Source of the DNA: Mycobacterium sp.
GTDB lineage: Bacteria > Actinomycetota > Actinomycetes > Mycobacteriales > Mycobacteriaceae
Direction: 5' to 3'
Length of the DNA stretch: 64,000 bases
NCBI RefSeq assembly: GCF_029961025.1
Contig: NZ_JASBVP010000007.1
Coordinates: forward strand, 310,001 to 374,000
Shown here: positions 45,588 through 57,509 of the stretch, piece by piece
Position numbering within the stretch: the stretch's first letter is position 1
Layout: every line of letters starts with the position of its first letter
Translations under genes and position numbers: made by a program
Notes under the pieces: model-generated
Seen by the model: the letters and a program-made list of their open reading frames with translations, nothing else
The model's database searches: none
What the model was told of the DNA's origin: nothing

Positions 45588-46220
45588 GTGTTGATCGCCA
45601 TCGAAGGGGTGGACGGTGCCGGGAAGCGCACACTCTGCGACGCCCTACGCGCAGCGATCGAAGCCGATGGGCTCTCGGTGGCCACATTGGCGTTTCCGCG
45701 CTACCGGGAGTCGGTGGTGGCCGATATCGCCGCCGAAGCGCTGCGCGGGCAGCACGGTGACCTGGCGTCATCGGTCTACGCCATGGCGTTGCTGTTTGCA
45801 CTGGACCGTGCGGGCGCCAGGGACCAGATCGGCGGGCTGTGCCGCGACCACGACGTGGTGATCCTCGATCGCTACGTGGCCTCCAACGCCGCCTACAGCG
45901 CCGCGCGCCTGCACCAGGACGCGATGGGCGAGGTGGCGGCCTGGGTGTACGCCATCGAATACCGCCGGCTGCGTCTGCCGGAGCCGGATTGCCAAGTGCT
46001 GCTCGGTGTGTCCCCCGAGCTGGCCCGGCGGCGGGCACGCCGCCGGGCCCGGCTGGACGCCGGCCGCGGGCGCGACAGCTACGAACGCGACGACGACCTT
46101 CAGCGGCGCGCCGGCGCGGTGTACGCGGGGCTGGCCGCCGCCGGATGGGGTGGGCGATGGGTGGTCGTCGACGCCGGGGTGGACCCCCGCCGGCTGGCCG
46201 CCACCCTGATCCCCCGGTGA
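45588..46220 (+). CDS. tmk: Thymidylate kinase
   Basis: A 210-residue dTMP kinase. The P-loop is EGVDGAGKRTL at residues 6-16, the DRY motif reads ILDRYVASNAAYSAARL near 94 and LARRRARRRARLD near 150 is the Arg-rich lid. It starts at GTG 45588 (VLIAIEGVDGAG). The 162-bp gap from sahH holds no recognisable element. It is followed by mtrA on the same strand, the standard mycobacterial order. Confidence 0.95.
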   Translation: MLIAIEGVDGAGKRTLCDALRAAIEADGLSVATLAFPRYRESVVADIAAEALRGQHGDLASSVYAMALLFALDRAGARDQIGGLCRDHDVVILDRYVASNAAYSAARLHQDAMGEVAAWVYAIEYRRLRLPEPDCQVLLGVSPELARRRARRRARLDAGRGRDSYERDDDLQRRAGAVYAGLAAAGWGGRWVVVDAGVDPRRLAATLIPR

Positions 46221-46319
46221 GCCGGGGTCTTCGGTCGCTGCCCCGGGCGAGTGTTTGCCGGCCTCGTCTGCAAGAAACGCGCGTGTGATACCTCAGATTT
46301 GTCGCGAACTGGTGACACC

Positions 46320-47006
46320 ATGGACACCATGAAGCAAAGGATTCTGGTCGTCGATGACGACGCCTCGCTGGCCGAGATGCTGACCATCGTGCTGCGTAAC
46401 GAAGGGTTTGACACCGCGGTCATCGGCGACGGCAGCCAGGCGCTCACCGCGGTCCGCGAACTGCGCCCCGACTTGGTGCTGCTGGACCTGATGCTGCCGG
46501 GGATGAACGGTATCGACGTCTGCCGGGTGCTGCGTGCGGACTCCGGTGTGCCCATCGTGATGCTGACCGCCAAGACCGACACCGTCGACGTGGTGCTGGG
46601 GCTGGAGTCGGGCGCAGACGATTACATCATGAAGCCGTTCAAGCCCAAAGAGCTGGTCGCTCGGGTGCGCGCGCGGCTGCGGCGTAACGACGACGAGCCC
46701 GCCGAGATGCTCTCGATCGCCGATGTCGACATCGACGTGTTGGCCCACAAGGTCACCCGCAATGGTCAGCAGATTTCGCTCACCCCGCTGGAATTCGACT
46801 TGCTGGTGGCGCTGGCACGCAAACCCCGCCAGGTGTTTACTCGTGATGTGCTGCTCGAACAGGTGTGGGGTTACCGACATCCCGCGGACACCCGTTTGGT
46901 GAACGTGCACGTCCAGCGGTTGCGAGCGAAGGTCGAGAAAGACCCGGAGAACCCGCAGGTGGTACTGACCGTTCGAGGAGTAGGTTACAAGGCCGGACCT
47001 CCGTGA
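46320..47006 (+). CDS. mtrA: Two-component response regulator MtrA
   Basis: A 228-residue OmpR/PhoB-type regulator, essential in M. tuberculosis, controlling dnaA, cell division and wall genes. The receiver has [10 protein letters not shown], the phosphorylated Asp in [13 protein letters not shown] near residue 56, T in MLTAKTD and K in MKPFKPKEL. The winged helix occupies about 130-225 ([27 protein letters not shown]). ATG 46320 gives [14 protein letters not shown], almost identical to M. tuberculosis. Its kinase gene mtrB follows across a MIRU-like spacer. Confidence 0.97.
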   Translation: MDTMKQRILVVDDDASLAEMLTIVLRNEGFDTAVIGDGSQALTAVRELRPDLVLLDLMLPGMNGIDVCRVLRADSGVPIVMLTAKTDTVDVVLGLESGADDYIMKPFKPKELVARVRARLRRNDDEPAEMLSIADVDIDVLAHKVTRNGQQISLTPLEFDLLVALARKPRQVFTRDVLLEQVWGYRHPADTRLVNVHVQRLRAKVEKDPENPQVVLTVRGVGYKAGPP

Positions 47007-47067
47007 TCCGCGCCGGCGACGATGCAGAGCGCCGCGATGCCGGCGATATTCGGGGGCGGCGCCGGTG
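47004..47067 (+). repeat. MIRU-like element between mtrA and mtrB
   Basis: The spacer from the mtrA stop to the mtrB start reads TGATCCGCGCCGGCGACG, ATGCAGAGCGCCGCGATGCC, GGCGATATTCGGGGGCGGCG and CCGGTG. The GCCGGCGACGATGCAGAGCG core is close to that of the purK-purE element and of classical MIRUs. The end GGCGGCGCCG-GTG supplies the start codon. The middle, ATATTCGGG, differs. The mtrB ribosome site is therefore weak (GGGGGCGG), which may set the kinase-to-regulator ratio. Confidence 0.68.
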
Positions 47068-48708
47068 ATCTTGACCTCGAGGCGGCGTATTCACCGCCGC
47101 TCGGCACCGCTGACGCGCGGGCTGACCGCGCTAAGTCGAGCCGTGGGTGTTCTTTGGCGTCGTTCGTTGCAGCTGCGGGTAGTGACACTGACCCTGGGGC
47201 TTTCGCTCGCGGTGATTTTAGTGCTCGGCTTCGTGCTGACCAGCCAGATCACCAACCGGGTGCTTGACATAAAACTCAAGGCCGCAACCGAGCAGATCGA
47301 GCGGGCGCGTAACACGGTGAGCGGCATCGTCAATGGTGAAGAGGCGCGCTCCCTGGACAGTAGCCTGCAACTCGCGCGCAACACGTTGACATCGAAGACC
47401 GACCCGACCTTGGGTGCCGGTCTTGCGGGTGCGTTCGACGCGGCACTGGTGGTTCCCGGTGACGGCCCGCGGGCCGCCACCGCGGCCGGGCCCATCGACC
47501 AGGTTCCCGTCGCCCTGCGAGATTTCGTCAAGGCCGGGCAGGTGGCCTACCAGTACGCGACGGTGCGCACCGAGGGCTTCTCGGGGCCGGCGCTGATCAT
47601 CGGCACCCCGACGCGCTCGCGGGTGGCCAACCTGGAGTTGTACCTCATTTATCCGCTGAACAACGAGCAGGCCACGATCGCCCTCGTGCGCGGCACCATG
47701 GCCACCGGCGGTCTGGTGCTGTTGGTGTTGTTCGCGGGCATCGCGCTGCTGGTATCGCGTCAGGTAGTGGTGCCGGTGCGCTCCGCGTCGCGCATCGCTG
47801 AACGGTTCGCCGACGGGCATTTGTCGGAGCGGATGCCGGTGCGCGGCGAGGACGACATGGCCCGATTGGCGCTGTCGTTTAATGACATGGCGGAGAGTTT
47901 GTCGCGACAGATCACCCAACTCGAAGAGTTCGGCAATCTGCAGCGCCGCTTCACCTCCGATGTCAGCCACGAGCTGCGGACCCCGCTGACGACCGTGCGG
48001 ATGGCCGCCGACCTGATCTATGACAACAGCGAAAACCTCGACCCGGCGTTGCGGCGGTCGGCTGAGCTGTTGGTCAGCGAGTTGGACCGGTTTGAGGCGC
48101 TGCTGAACGACCTGCTGGAAATCTCACGGCACGACGCGGGTGTGGCCGAGCTGTCCGTCGAGTCGGTCGACCTGCGCTCCACCGTGACGAGTGCGCTGAC
48201 CAGCGTGGGTCACCTGGCCGCCGACGCCGGTGTCAAGCTGATCGTGGATCTGCCCGAGTCCGCGGTGATCGCCGAGGTCGACGCGCGCCGGGTGGAGCGC
48301 ATCTTGCGCAACCTGATTTCTAACGCCATCGACCATGCCGAGCACAAGCCGGTGCGAATTCGGATGGCCGCCGACGAGGACACCGTCGCGGTCACCGTGC
48401 GCGATTACGGGGTAGGGTTGCGGCCCGGCGAGGAGAAGCTGGTGTTCAGCCGATTCTGGCGGGCCGACCCGTCGCGGGTACGGCGCTCCGGGGGGACCGG
48501 GCTGGGTTTGGCGATCAGCCTCGAAGACGCGAGGCTGCACCAGGGCCGGCTGGAGGCCTGGGGCGAGCCCGGCAAGGGCTCCTGCTTCCGGCTGACGCTT
48601 CCGTTGGTACGCGGACACAAGGTCACAACCAGTCCGCTACCGCTGAAACCGATTGCACCGGAACGATATTCTCAACACGAGCGTGAGCACGCCGAAAGGA
48701 GCGGGTAA
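47065..48708 (+). CDS. mtrB: Two-component sensor histidine kinase MtrB
   Basis: A 547-residue membrane kinase. TM1 is at about residues 40-60, an extracytoplasmic sensor region extends to about 205 and TM2 follows ([18 protein letters not shown]). A HAMP linker ([18 protein letters not shown]) leads to the phosphoacceptor [16 protein letters not shown] near 302, N box [10 protein letters not shown] near 417 and G box [11 protein letters not shown] near 477. GTG 47065 matches the known N-terminus after the MIRU-like spacer. The stop shares one base with the lpqB ATG. Confidence 0.96.
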   Translation: MILTSRRRIHRRSAPLTRGLTALSRAVGVLWRRSLQLRVVTLTLGLSLAVILVLGFVLTSQITNRVLDIKLKAATEQIERARNTVSGIVNGEEARSLDSSLQLARNTLTSKTDPTLGAGLAGAFDAALVVPGDGPRAATAAGPIDQVPVALRDFVKAGQVAYQYATVRTEGFSGPALIIGTPTRSRVANLELYLIYPLNNEQATIALVRGTMATGGLVLLVLFAGIALLVSRQVVVPVRSASRIAERFADGHLSERMPVRGEDDMARLALSFNDMAESLSRQITQLEEFGNLQRRFTSDVSHELRTPLTTVRMAADLIYDNSENLDPALRRSAELLVSELDRFEALLNDLLEISRHDAGVAELSVESVDLRSTVTSALTSVGHLAADAGVKLIVDLPESAVIAEVDARRVERILRNLISNAIDHAEHKPVRIRMAADEDTVAVTVRDYGVGLRPGEEKLVFSRFWRADPSRVRRSGGTGLGLAISLEDARLHQGRLEAWGEPGKGSCFRLTLPLVRGHKVTTSPLPLKPIAPERYSQHEREHAERSG

Positions 48709-50462
48709 TGCGGCGGCTGGCCGTGTTGCTCCTGGCTGTGGTACTCGCCGGCTGCGCCGGGGTGCCCGGCATGTCGGCACCGCAGGCTATCGGTACCGTG
48801 GAGCGGACTGCTCCGTCGAACCTGCCTAAACCGGCCGCGGGCATGGATCCCGATAAACTGCTGCGCGAATTTCTCAAAGCCACAGCCGATCCGGCGAACC
48901 GGCACCTGGCTGCCCGGCAGTTTCTGACCCAGTCGGCATCCAATGCCTGGGATGACGGGGGCAGCGCCACCCTGATCGACCATGTGATGTTCGTCGAAAA
49001 CCGCGGTGCGGACCGGATTTTGGTCACCATGCGGGCCGATATTTTGGGTTCGTTGTCTGACATGGGGGTTTTTGAAACTGCTGAGGGCGCACTACCGGAT
49101 CCGGGGCCGATCGAATTGGTCAAGACACCCGGCGGCTGGCGCATCAATCGGCTGCCCAATGGGGTGTTTTTGGATTGGCAGCAGTTCCAGGCGACCTACA
49201 AGCGCAACATGCTGTACTTCGCCGATCCGACCGGGAAAACCATGGTTCCCGATCCGCGCTATATCGCGGTGGCCGACCGCAATCAACTGGCTACCGAATT
49301 GGTGTCCAAGCTGATTTCAGGTCCGCGTCCCGAATTGGCGCACGCGGTGCTGAATCTCCTGGCGCCGCCGCTGCGCTTGAGCGGCCCGGTTACCCGGGCC
49401 GATGGCGGAAAGACCGGCGTCGGGCAGGGTTATGCCGGTGCGCGGATCGACTTGCAAAACCTTTCCACCACCGATCCGCACAGCCGGCAATTGGTTGCCG
49501 CGCAGATTATTTGGACGCTGGCCAGGGCGGACATCAAGGGGCCGTATGTGATCAACGCCGATGGTGCTCCCCTGGATGACAGGTTCGCCGACGGGTGGAC
49601 CACCTCCGATGTCGCGGCCACTGATCCGGGCGTGGCCGACGGCGCCGGCGCCGGGGTGCATGCGTTGGTGGGCGGGTTGTTGGTAGCGCTGGACGGACAG
49701 CATTCCGTCCCGGTGCCGGGAGACTTGGGGCGGATACCGGATCAGACCGCCGCCGCGCTGTCGCGCAGCGGGCATCGGGTGGCGTCGGTGGTGACCCAGC
49801 ACCCCGGCTCCCCGGATATGGCGGCCACGCTGTGGATCGGTGATCTAGGTGGTGAGGCGGTGGCGTCCGCCGACGGGCGCAGTCTGTCGCGGCCCAGCTG
49901 GGCGCTCGACGACGCGGCATGGGTGGTGGTCGACACCACCAGCGTGCTGCGGGCTATCCGGGAGCCGGCTTCCGGGCAGCCCACCCGCATCCCGGTGGAT
50001 TCCGCGGCGGTATCCAGCCGTTTCCCGGGGCCGATCAGCGAGCTGCAGCTGTCGCGGGATGGCACCCGGGCGGCGATGGTCATTCAGGGGCAGGTGATCT
50101 TGGCCAGTGTCGAGCAGCGGCAGCCGGGCCAGTTCGCCCTGACCTACCCCCGACGGCTGGGATTTGGGCTGGGGTTTTCGGTGGTGTCGTTGGCGTGGCG
50201 CACCGGTGATGACATTGTGGTCAGCCGCACCGACGCGGCTCATCCGGTGTCGTACGTGAACCTGGATGGGGTGAATTCTGATGCGCCCAGCCGTGGTTTG
50301 CAGCCTCCGGTGTTCACGGTTGCGGCCAACCCGTCAACGGTGTATGTGGCCGCCCCCCCGGGGGTGGCGCAGTTGTCGACTTCGGCGCCGGAAAACGAGC
50401 AGGGCTGGTCGATCGTGGAGGGGTTGGCGACACCCGGGGCGCTGCCGGTGCTGCCGGGCTAG
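48708..50462 (+). CDS. lpqB: Lipoprotein LpqB, MtrAB accessory
   Basis: A 584-residue lipoprotein that interacts with MtrB and influences MtrA phosphorylation and cell-wall function. The signal peptide [16 protein letters not shown] ends in a clear lipobox with Cys16. A GerMN-like domain covers roughly residues 60-320, and the C-terminal half is a beta-propeller-like LpqB domain ([16 protein letters not shown]). Its coupled position after mtrB is conserved across actinobacteria. Confidence 0.95.
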   Translation: MRRLAVLLLAVVLAGCAGVPGMSAPQAIGTVERTAPSNLPKPAAGMDPDKLLREFLKATADPANRHLAARQFLTQSASNAWDDGGSATLIDHVMFVENRGADRILVTMRADILGSLSDMGVFETAEGALPDPGPIELVKTPGGWRINRLPNGVFLDWQQFQATYKRNMLYFADPTGKTMVPDPRYIAVADRNQLATELVSKLISGPRPELAHAVLNLLAPPLRLSGPVTRADGGKTGVGQGYAGARIDLQNLSTTDPHSRQLVAAQIIWTLARADIKGPYVINADGAPLDDRFADGWTTSDVAATDPGVADGAGAGVHALVGGLLVALDGQHSVPVPGDLGRIPDQTAAALSRSGHRVASVVTQHPGSPDMAATLWIGDLGGEAVASADGRSLSRPSWALDDAAWVVVDTTSVLRAIREPASGQPTRIPVDSAAVSSRFPGPISELQLSRDGTRAAMVIQGQVILASVEQRQPGQFALTYPRRLGFGLGFSVVSLAWRTGDDIVVSRTDAAHPVSYVNLDGVNSDAPSRGLQPPVFTVAANPSTVYVAAPPGVAQLSTSAPENEQGWSIVEGLATPGALPVLPG

Positions 50463-50471
50463 CAGCACTTT

Positions 50472-50497
50472 TCGGATCTAGTCGTCGGATCTAGTCG
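50472..50497. repeat. Perfect 2 x 13-bp tandem repeat after lpqB
   Basis: Two adjacent identical copies of TCGGATCTAGTCG fill most of the 60-bp gap between the convergent lpqB and gldA genes. Each contains CTAG, a tetramer rare in mycobacterial DNA. The duplication may mark the insertion or deletion event that placed gldA here, since M. tuberculosis has an unrelated gene at this position. No function is evident. Confidence 0.75.
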
Positions 50498-50522
50498 CCG
50501 GTGGCTTCGCCGCGGTTCTCGG

Positions 50523-51638
50523 CTAGCTCGCGGGCACGCTTTTGAGGAAGTCCCTGCCGATCGCGTCGGCGGTGAGGATCGCGTCGATGACCGTCTCCGG
50601 GACGACTTCGAATGGCTCGTTGTGAATGGTTTCGCCGGGGGCGGTAGCACGGTCGGCGATCGGCGCCAGGCGTTCCCGAGTGGCGTCGCCAAGGCCGATC
50701 TCGTTGAGAGTGATGGGCAGATTCACCGCTCGGGAGAACCTCAACACCTCGGTGAGCGTTTCCTGCGGCGCCCCTTCGAGCACCAGCTGCACGAGAGTGC
50801 CGAACGCGACTTTTTCCCCATGGTAAAAATCGTGGGTTTCGGGGGCTACGGTCAGACCGTTATGGACAGCGTGGGCAGCCGCCAATCCGGCTGATTCGAA
50901 GCCGAGCCCCGAAAGAAGCGTGTTGGCCTCGACGAGCCGTTCGAGGGCCGGCGTGACCGACCCGGTGGCAACGGCGGCCAACGCGTCGGTGCCGTCAGCC
51001 AGCAGCGTTCGATAGCACAGCTCGGCGAGACCCAGGGCGGAACGCGTCGACGCGCCCCCCCGCATGTTGCGGACCGAGGTGGCGGCGCAGGTCCGGGCCT
51101 CGAACCAGGTGGCCAGCGCGTCACCCATGCCGGCCGAGAGCAGCCGCGCCGGTGCCTGCGCAATAACCGCGGTGTCGACCAAGACCAGCTCGGGGTTCTG
51201 TGGATAAATGCGGTATTCCTCGAAAACGCCGTCGTCGGAATAGACCACCGACAGGGCGCTGCAGGGGGCGTCGCTGGAGGCAATCGTCGGGCAGTTCACG
51301 ATCGGAAGACGCAAATCAGCCGCGGCGGCGCGCGCCGTGTCGAGCACCTTGCCGCCGCCGGCGCCGATGATGGTCCGGGCCGAAAGCTCACGCGCCTGTG
51401 CCTTGACCCGTTCGATCTCGGTATTGCAGCATTCGCCCGTGAAATGGTGCACGCCGTAGGTGATGTTCTCGGCGGCCAGGCTGGTTTTCCAGGTGGGGCC
51501 CAACAGGTGAGCGACCCGTTGGCTCGCCACGATCAGCGCGGGGCCTTGCAGGCCGATCGTGGTCATTTCGGCGCCGAGGGCGGCAGTTGCGTTCTTGCCC
51601 TGGGTGTAGCGGGTCGGGGAGCAGAAGACCGAAAGCAT
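50523..51638 (-). CDS. gldA: Glycerol dehydrogenase-like iron/zinc alcohol dehydrogenase
   Basis: A 371-residue NAD-dependent enzyme of the GldA group of metal-dependent alcohol dehydrogenases, oxidising glycerol to dihydroxyacetone. The NAD loop IIGAGGGKVLDTARA is near residue 90 and NCPTIASSDAPCSALSVVY near 115. Metal ligands fall in GMGDALATWFEA (Asp), AAHAVHNGL (His) and FYHGEKVAFG (His). It is encoded against the direction of the mtr-sec gene string and is absent from this place in M. tuberculosis, which suggests gene gain. ATG 51638 has AGGAAGG upstream. Confidence 0.88.
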   Translation of the reverse strand: MLSVFCSPTRYTQGKNATAALGAEMTTIGLQGPALIVASQRVAHLLGPTWKTSLAAENITYGVHHFTGECCNTEIERVKAQARELSARTIIGAGGGKVLDTARAAAADLRLPIVNCPTIASSDAPCSALSVVYSDDGVFEEYRIYPQNPELVLVDTAVIAQAPARLLSAGMGDALATWFEARTCAATSVRNMRGGASTRSALGLAELCYRTLLADGTDALAAVATGSVTPALERLVEANTLLSGLGFESAGLAAAHAVHNGLTVAPETHDFYHGEKVAFGTLVQLVLEGAPQETLTEVLRFSRAVNLPITLNEIGLGDATRERLAPIADRATAPGETIHNEPFEVVPETVIDAILTADAIGRDFLKSVPAS

Positions 51639-51840
51639 TATCAGCCTGCCTTCCTATGAGTTGGTTTCGTCGGGTTGCAGCGGGCGACCGCCAATCGGCG
51701 CCGGAGCGTATCGACCGCTTTCGACGATGGTGAACACGGTAGAAGGTGCGGCTCACGGGATGGGGGTCGCCCCACGCTGTTTTGTGGCGTCGTTTTTGTG
51801 ACGCTACGCCCCTGTCACCCGCTGCTGCCACACTGCGGTT

Positions 51841-52476
51841 GTGCTCGATCTCATCCTGCCGTTGGCATGCGGCGGCTGCGGCGCGCCGGCCACCCGCTGG
51901 TGTGACGTGTGCGCACAGCAACTCGAGGTCGGCCCCGACCAGCCACACGTGGTGAGCCCGCGCGTCGACCCGACGGTGCCGGTGTTCGCGCTCGGGCGCT
52001 ACGCCGGTGTGCGTCGTCAAGCGATCGTCGCGATGAAAGACCACGGCCGTGCCGATCTCATCCCGCCGCTGGCGCGCGCCCTGGCCCTCGGTGTGCATCG
52101 GCTGCTGACCTGGGGAATGCTTCAGACGCCGCTGACGATCGTGCCGGCACCGACGCGACGCGCGGCGGCGCGGCGGCGCGGAGGTGATCCGGTGAGCCGG
52201 GTAGCGGTGGCCGCGGTGGCGGGTCATCCGGGGATCGGGGTAGTTCCGGGGTTGCGCCTTAAGGGGTGGGCCCGCGATTCGGTCGGCCTGAGCTGCGCTG
52301 CGCGGGAGCGCAACATCGTCGGCCGGGTGGTTTTGCGAGGGCCGCTTCCCGAAGCCGGCGAGGTGCTGATCGTCGACGATGTCGTCACCACCGGGGTGAC
52401 GGCGCGGGAGTCTGTTCGTGTCCTGCGAAGCGCGGGTGCTCGGGTAGCCGCGGTGCTGACGCTCGCCGCCGCCTAA
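51841..52476 (+). CDS. ComF-family phosphoribosyltransferase-like protein
   Basis: A 211-residue ComF-like protein (Rv3242c type). An N-terminal zinc-finger-like cluster, CGGCGAPATRWCDVC, occupies residues 10-24, and the C-terminal phosphoribosyltransferase motif is VLIVDDVVTTGVTARES near 177. In competent bacteria ComF assists DNA uptake, but its mycobacterial role is unclear. GTG 51841 starts the typical VLDLILPLACGGCG. It precedes hpf and secA1, as in other mycobacteria. Confidence 0.9.
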   Translation: MLDLILPLACGGCGAPATRWCDVCAQQLEVGPDQPHVVSPRVDPTVPVFALGRYAGVRRQAIVAMKDHGRADLIPPLARALALGVHRLLTWGMLQTPLTIVPAPTRRAAARRRGGDPVSRVAVAAVAGHPGIGVVPGLRLKGWARDSVGLSCAARERNIVGRVVLRGPLPEAGEVLIVDDVVTTGVTARESVRVLRSAGARVAAVLTLAAA

Positions 52477-52777
52477 TTCGCCACCGGTACCTGAGGGGTG
52501 CTCATCGGACCGCGGATGTCAACAACTCGCAACAGGTGCGCGCAAGCACTAGCACTTGCCGGTGAACACAGGCTACCGTCGGATCAGATACCCGTGAACC
52601 GACTCGCGGTGACGATTTTGCGAGGTTGAGCGCCACTTCACCGGTAGCGGTAGGAGGTGACTTCCCGATACCTTTCATCCGCGGGTGGTCTGCCGCAGAT
52701 GCTGCGTGAACCCCCGCCGGCAGCTGTGGATCAAAAGCAGGGCACGCCCGGCGCGTGCAACGCGAGAGAGAAACGAG
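52477..52777 (+). promoter_or_regulatory. Upstream region of hpf
   Basis: About 300 bp without a gene. GGTAGCGGTAGGAGGTGA at about 52644 looks like a strong ribosome-binding site but has no long ORF behind it. The region probably contains the hpf promoter and an untranslated leader. I saw no DosR-type palindrome and no confident -10/-35 pair. The hpf ATG itself has only a weak GAGAGA site. Confidence 0.35.
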
Positions 52778-53470
52778 ATGTCAGGTATGTCAAGCCAAAT
52801 CGTGGATTCCGGCCAGGGGGGTTCAGGAGTGGTTGAAGCCCAAGAGCGGGACGAGGCGGCACCGCGTGCCGAGGTCGTCGTCAAGGGCCGCAACGTCGAG
52901 ATCCCCGATCACTTCCGCGTCTACGTTTCGCAGAAACTCGCCCGCATGGAGCGGTTCGACCGGAGCATCTACCTGTTCGACGTCGAACTCAAGCACGCAC
53001 CCAACCGCCGCCAGCGCAAATCGTGTCAGCGTGTCGAAATCAGCGCCCGCGGCCGGGGGCCGGTGGCCCGCGGCGAGGCCTGCGCCGACAGTTTCTATGC
53101 CGCGTTCGAATCCGCCGTCAACAAGCTAGAGAGCCGGCTGCGTCGGGTCAAGGATCGCCGCAAGGTCCATCACGGCGACAAGACCCCGGTCTCGGTGTCC
53201 GAGGCCACCGCGACGGCGGTGCCGCCGACGGCCTTCAGCACCGAGGCTGCTGCGGCGCATGAGCATGGCGGTGCCGCGACCGACCACGAACCCGGCCGGA
53301 TCGTGCGTGTCAAGGAACACCCGGCCACGCCGATGTCGGTCGATGACGCGCTCTATGAAATGGAGCTTGTCGGCCACGACTTCTTTTTGTTCCACGACAA
53401 AGACACCGACCGGCCGTCGGTCGTCTACCGTCGCCGCGGCTACGACTACGGCCTGATCCGGCTCTCCTGA
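52778..53470 (+). CDS. hpf: Long-form ribosome hibernation-promoting factor
   Basis: A 230-residue long HPF (Rv3241c type) that dimerises or stabilises idle ribosomes under stress. The N-terminal S30AE domain spans about residues 33-135 ([29 protein letters not shown]). The C-terminal dimerisation domain starts near 175 ([32 protein letters not shown]) and ends [16 protein letters not shown]. An Ala/Thr/His linker joins them. ATG 52778 ([11 protein letters not shown]) is used. secA1 follows after 130 bp. Confidence 0.94.
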   Translation: MSGMSSQIVDSGQGGSGVVEAQERDEAAPRAEVVVKGRNVEIPDHFRVYVSQKLARMERFDRSIYLFDVELKHAPNRRQRKSCQRVEISARGRGPVARGEACADSFYAAFESAVNKLESRLRRVKDRRKVHHGDKTPVSVSEATATAVPPTAFSTEAAAAHEHGGAATDHEPGRIVRVKEHPATPMSVDDALYEMELVGHDFFLFHDKDTDRPSVVYRRRGYDYGLIRLS

Positions 53471-53600
53471 ACCCCCGGCGGGCCCCGGCCGTCGGGTTGT
53501 CAAAGCCCGTGGGTCGACGCGGCACCCCGCAACGTGCGGTCACCTAGGATGGACTGGCGAGAACGCCCAACCACACCGTCTACCCATAGGGGACCTAGCT

Positions 53601-56435
<2,835 letters not shown>

Positions 56436-56465
56436 GCGGTAGGGCGACGAATTCGCTTCCCGCAG

Positions 56466-56924
56466 CTAGTCCTCGACGAGCTCGGCGATCCGTTCCAGAG
56501 TGGCGCGCATCGCGTTCTCGGTTTGCTTGGCGGCCAGCTTGACCAGTGGTCGCTGCCGATCGGTGGATATGTCCCACGTTTCCCGCACCAGGGTGCCGCC
56601 GTCGGTCGGGGTCAGCTCGTAGCGCCAGATGCGGCCGCCGATCAGCCCGCCCAAAGCGGTGGTCTTCCAAGCGATGCGGCGATCCGGCTCGTACTCGACG
56701 ACGGTGTTGCTGGTGCGGTAGGGCAGAAACAGCGATTCCCGCCGGCCCCGCATCGCCATGGTGAACGTCGTTCCCAGCGATAACGGCACCGAATCCCGGG
56801 CGGCGTGGTCGACCCCGCCCGACCCGTCGAAACTGGCATGTTTGCCGGCGTCGGCCAGCAACGCGAAAATCTTGCTGGCGGGCGCGTTGATGGCTCGCTC
56901 GACACTGATGGTATTTGGGTCCAT
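56466..56924 (-). CDS. SRPBCC-superfamily (polyketide cyclase/START-like) protein
   Basis: A 152-residue helix-grip fold protein. N-terminal ISVERAINAPASKIFALLAD and IWRYELTPTDGGTLVRETWD are typical of the Polyketide_cyc2/SRPBCC family, which bind hydrophobic ligands in a deep pocket. The ligand is unknown. It is convergent with secA1 and divergent from the antiporter regulatory gene, with about 100 bp on that side. Confidence 0.85.
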   Translation of the reverse strand: MDPNTISVERAINAPASKIFALLADAGKHASFDGSGGVDHAARDSVPLSLGTTFTMAMRGRRESLFLPYRTSNTVVEYEPDRRIAWKTTALGGLIGGRIWRYELTPTDGGTLVRETWDISTDRQRPLVKLAAKQTENAMRATLERIAELVED

Positions 56925-57022
56925 CCGCCTACAGTACGGCGGCTCGGCGGGCCGAATCCACGAAATCGGTCCCGAGCGCGCCGCATTGCCGGTGTTGTGG
57001 CAGGTGGTGGAGGATCAAGCGC

Positions 57023-57505
57023 ATGGACGTCAAGGAGGTGCGGCTACCGGGCATCGGTGTGCGCTACGAGTTCACCAGCCACGACGGTGACCGGATCGGC
57101 ATCATCGCCCGGCGCAGTGGGGGCTTCGAGATTTGCCGATACGCCCGCGACGACCCGGACCGGGCGCAACCGCTGCTGCGCTTCACCGATGACGAGGCCG
57201 ACGCGGTGGCCCAGATCCTGGGTGCACCCCGGATCGCCGAACGGTTCACCGAGCTGACCCGGGAAGTTCCCGGGCTGGATGTCGGGCAGGCTCACATCGA
57301 GCCGGGCAGTCCGTTCGTGGATCGTCCGCTCGGCGATACCGGTGCCCGTAGCCGCACCGGCGCGTCGATCGTGGCGATCGTGCGCGACAAAAAGGTGCTG
57401 CCGTCGCCCGCGCCGGCGGAAGTCCTGCGCGCCGGAGATGTCCTGGTCGTGATCGGCACCGAAGAGGGCATCGCCGGGGTCGAGCAGACCGTCGACAAGG
57501 GCTAA
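57023..57505 (+). CDS. TrkA-C domain regulatory subunit of cation/proton antiporter (Rv3237c type)
   Basis: A 160-residue cytosolic protein with an N-terminal sensor-like region (EVRLPGIGVRYEFTSHDGDRIGII) and a C-terminal RCK_C/TrkA-C domain (GASIVAIVRDKKVLPSP, EVLRAGDVLVVIGTEEGI). It is the gating subunit of a KhtTU-like K+/H+ antiporter. ATG 57023 follows GGAGG. The antiporter gene starts five bases after its stop, so the two subunits are made together. Confidence 0.9.
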   Translation: MDVKEVRLPGIGVRYEFTSHDGDRIGIIARRSGGFEICRYARDDPDRAQPLLRFTDDEADAVAQILGAPRIAERFTELTREVPGLDVGQAHIEPGSPFVDRPLGDTGARSRTGASIVAIVRDKKVLPSPAPAEVLRAGDVLVVIGTEEGIAGVEQTVDKG

Positions 57506-57509
57506 GCCG

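Noticed and set aside
52640-52700. Small ORF after the GGTAGGAGGTGA sequence upstream of hpf
   Set aside because: The Shine-Dalgarno-like sequence has no start codon opening a plausible reading frame at the right distance; the only long frame merges with hpf.
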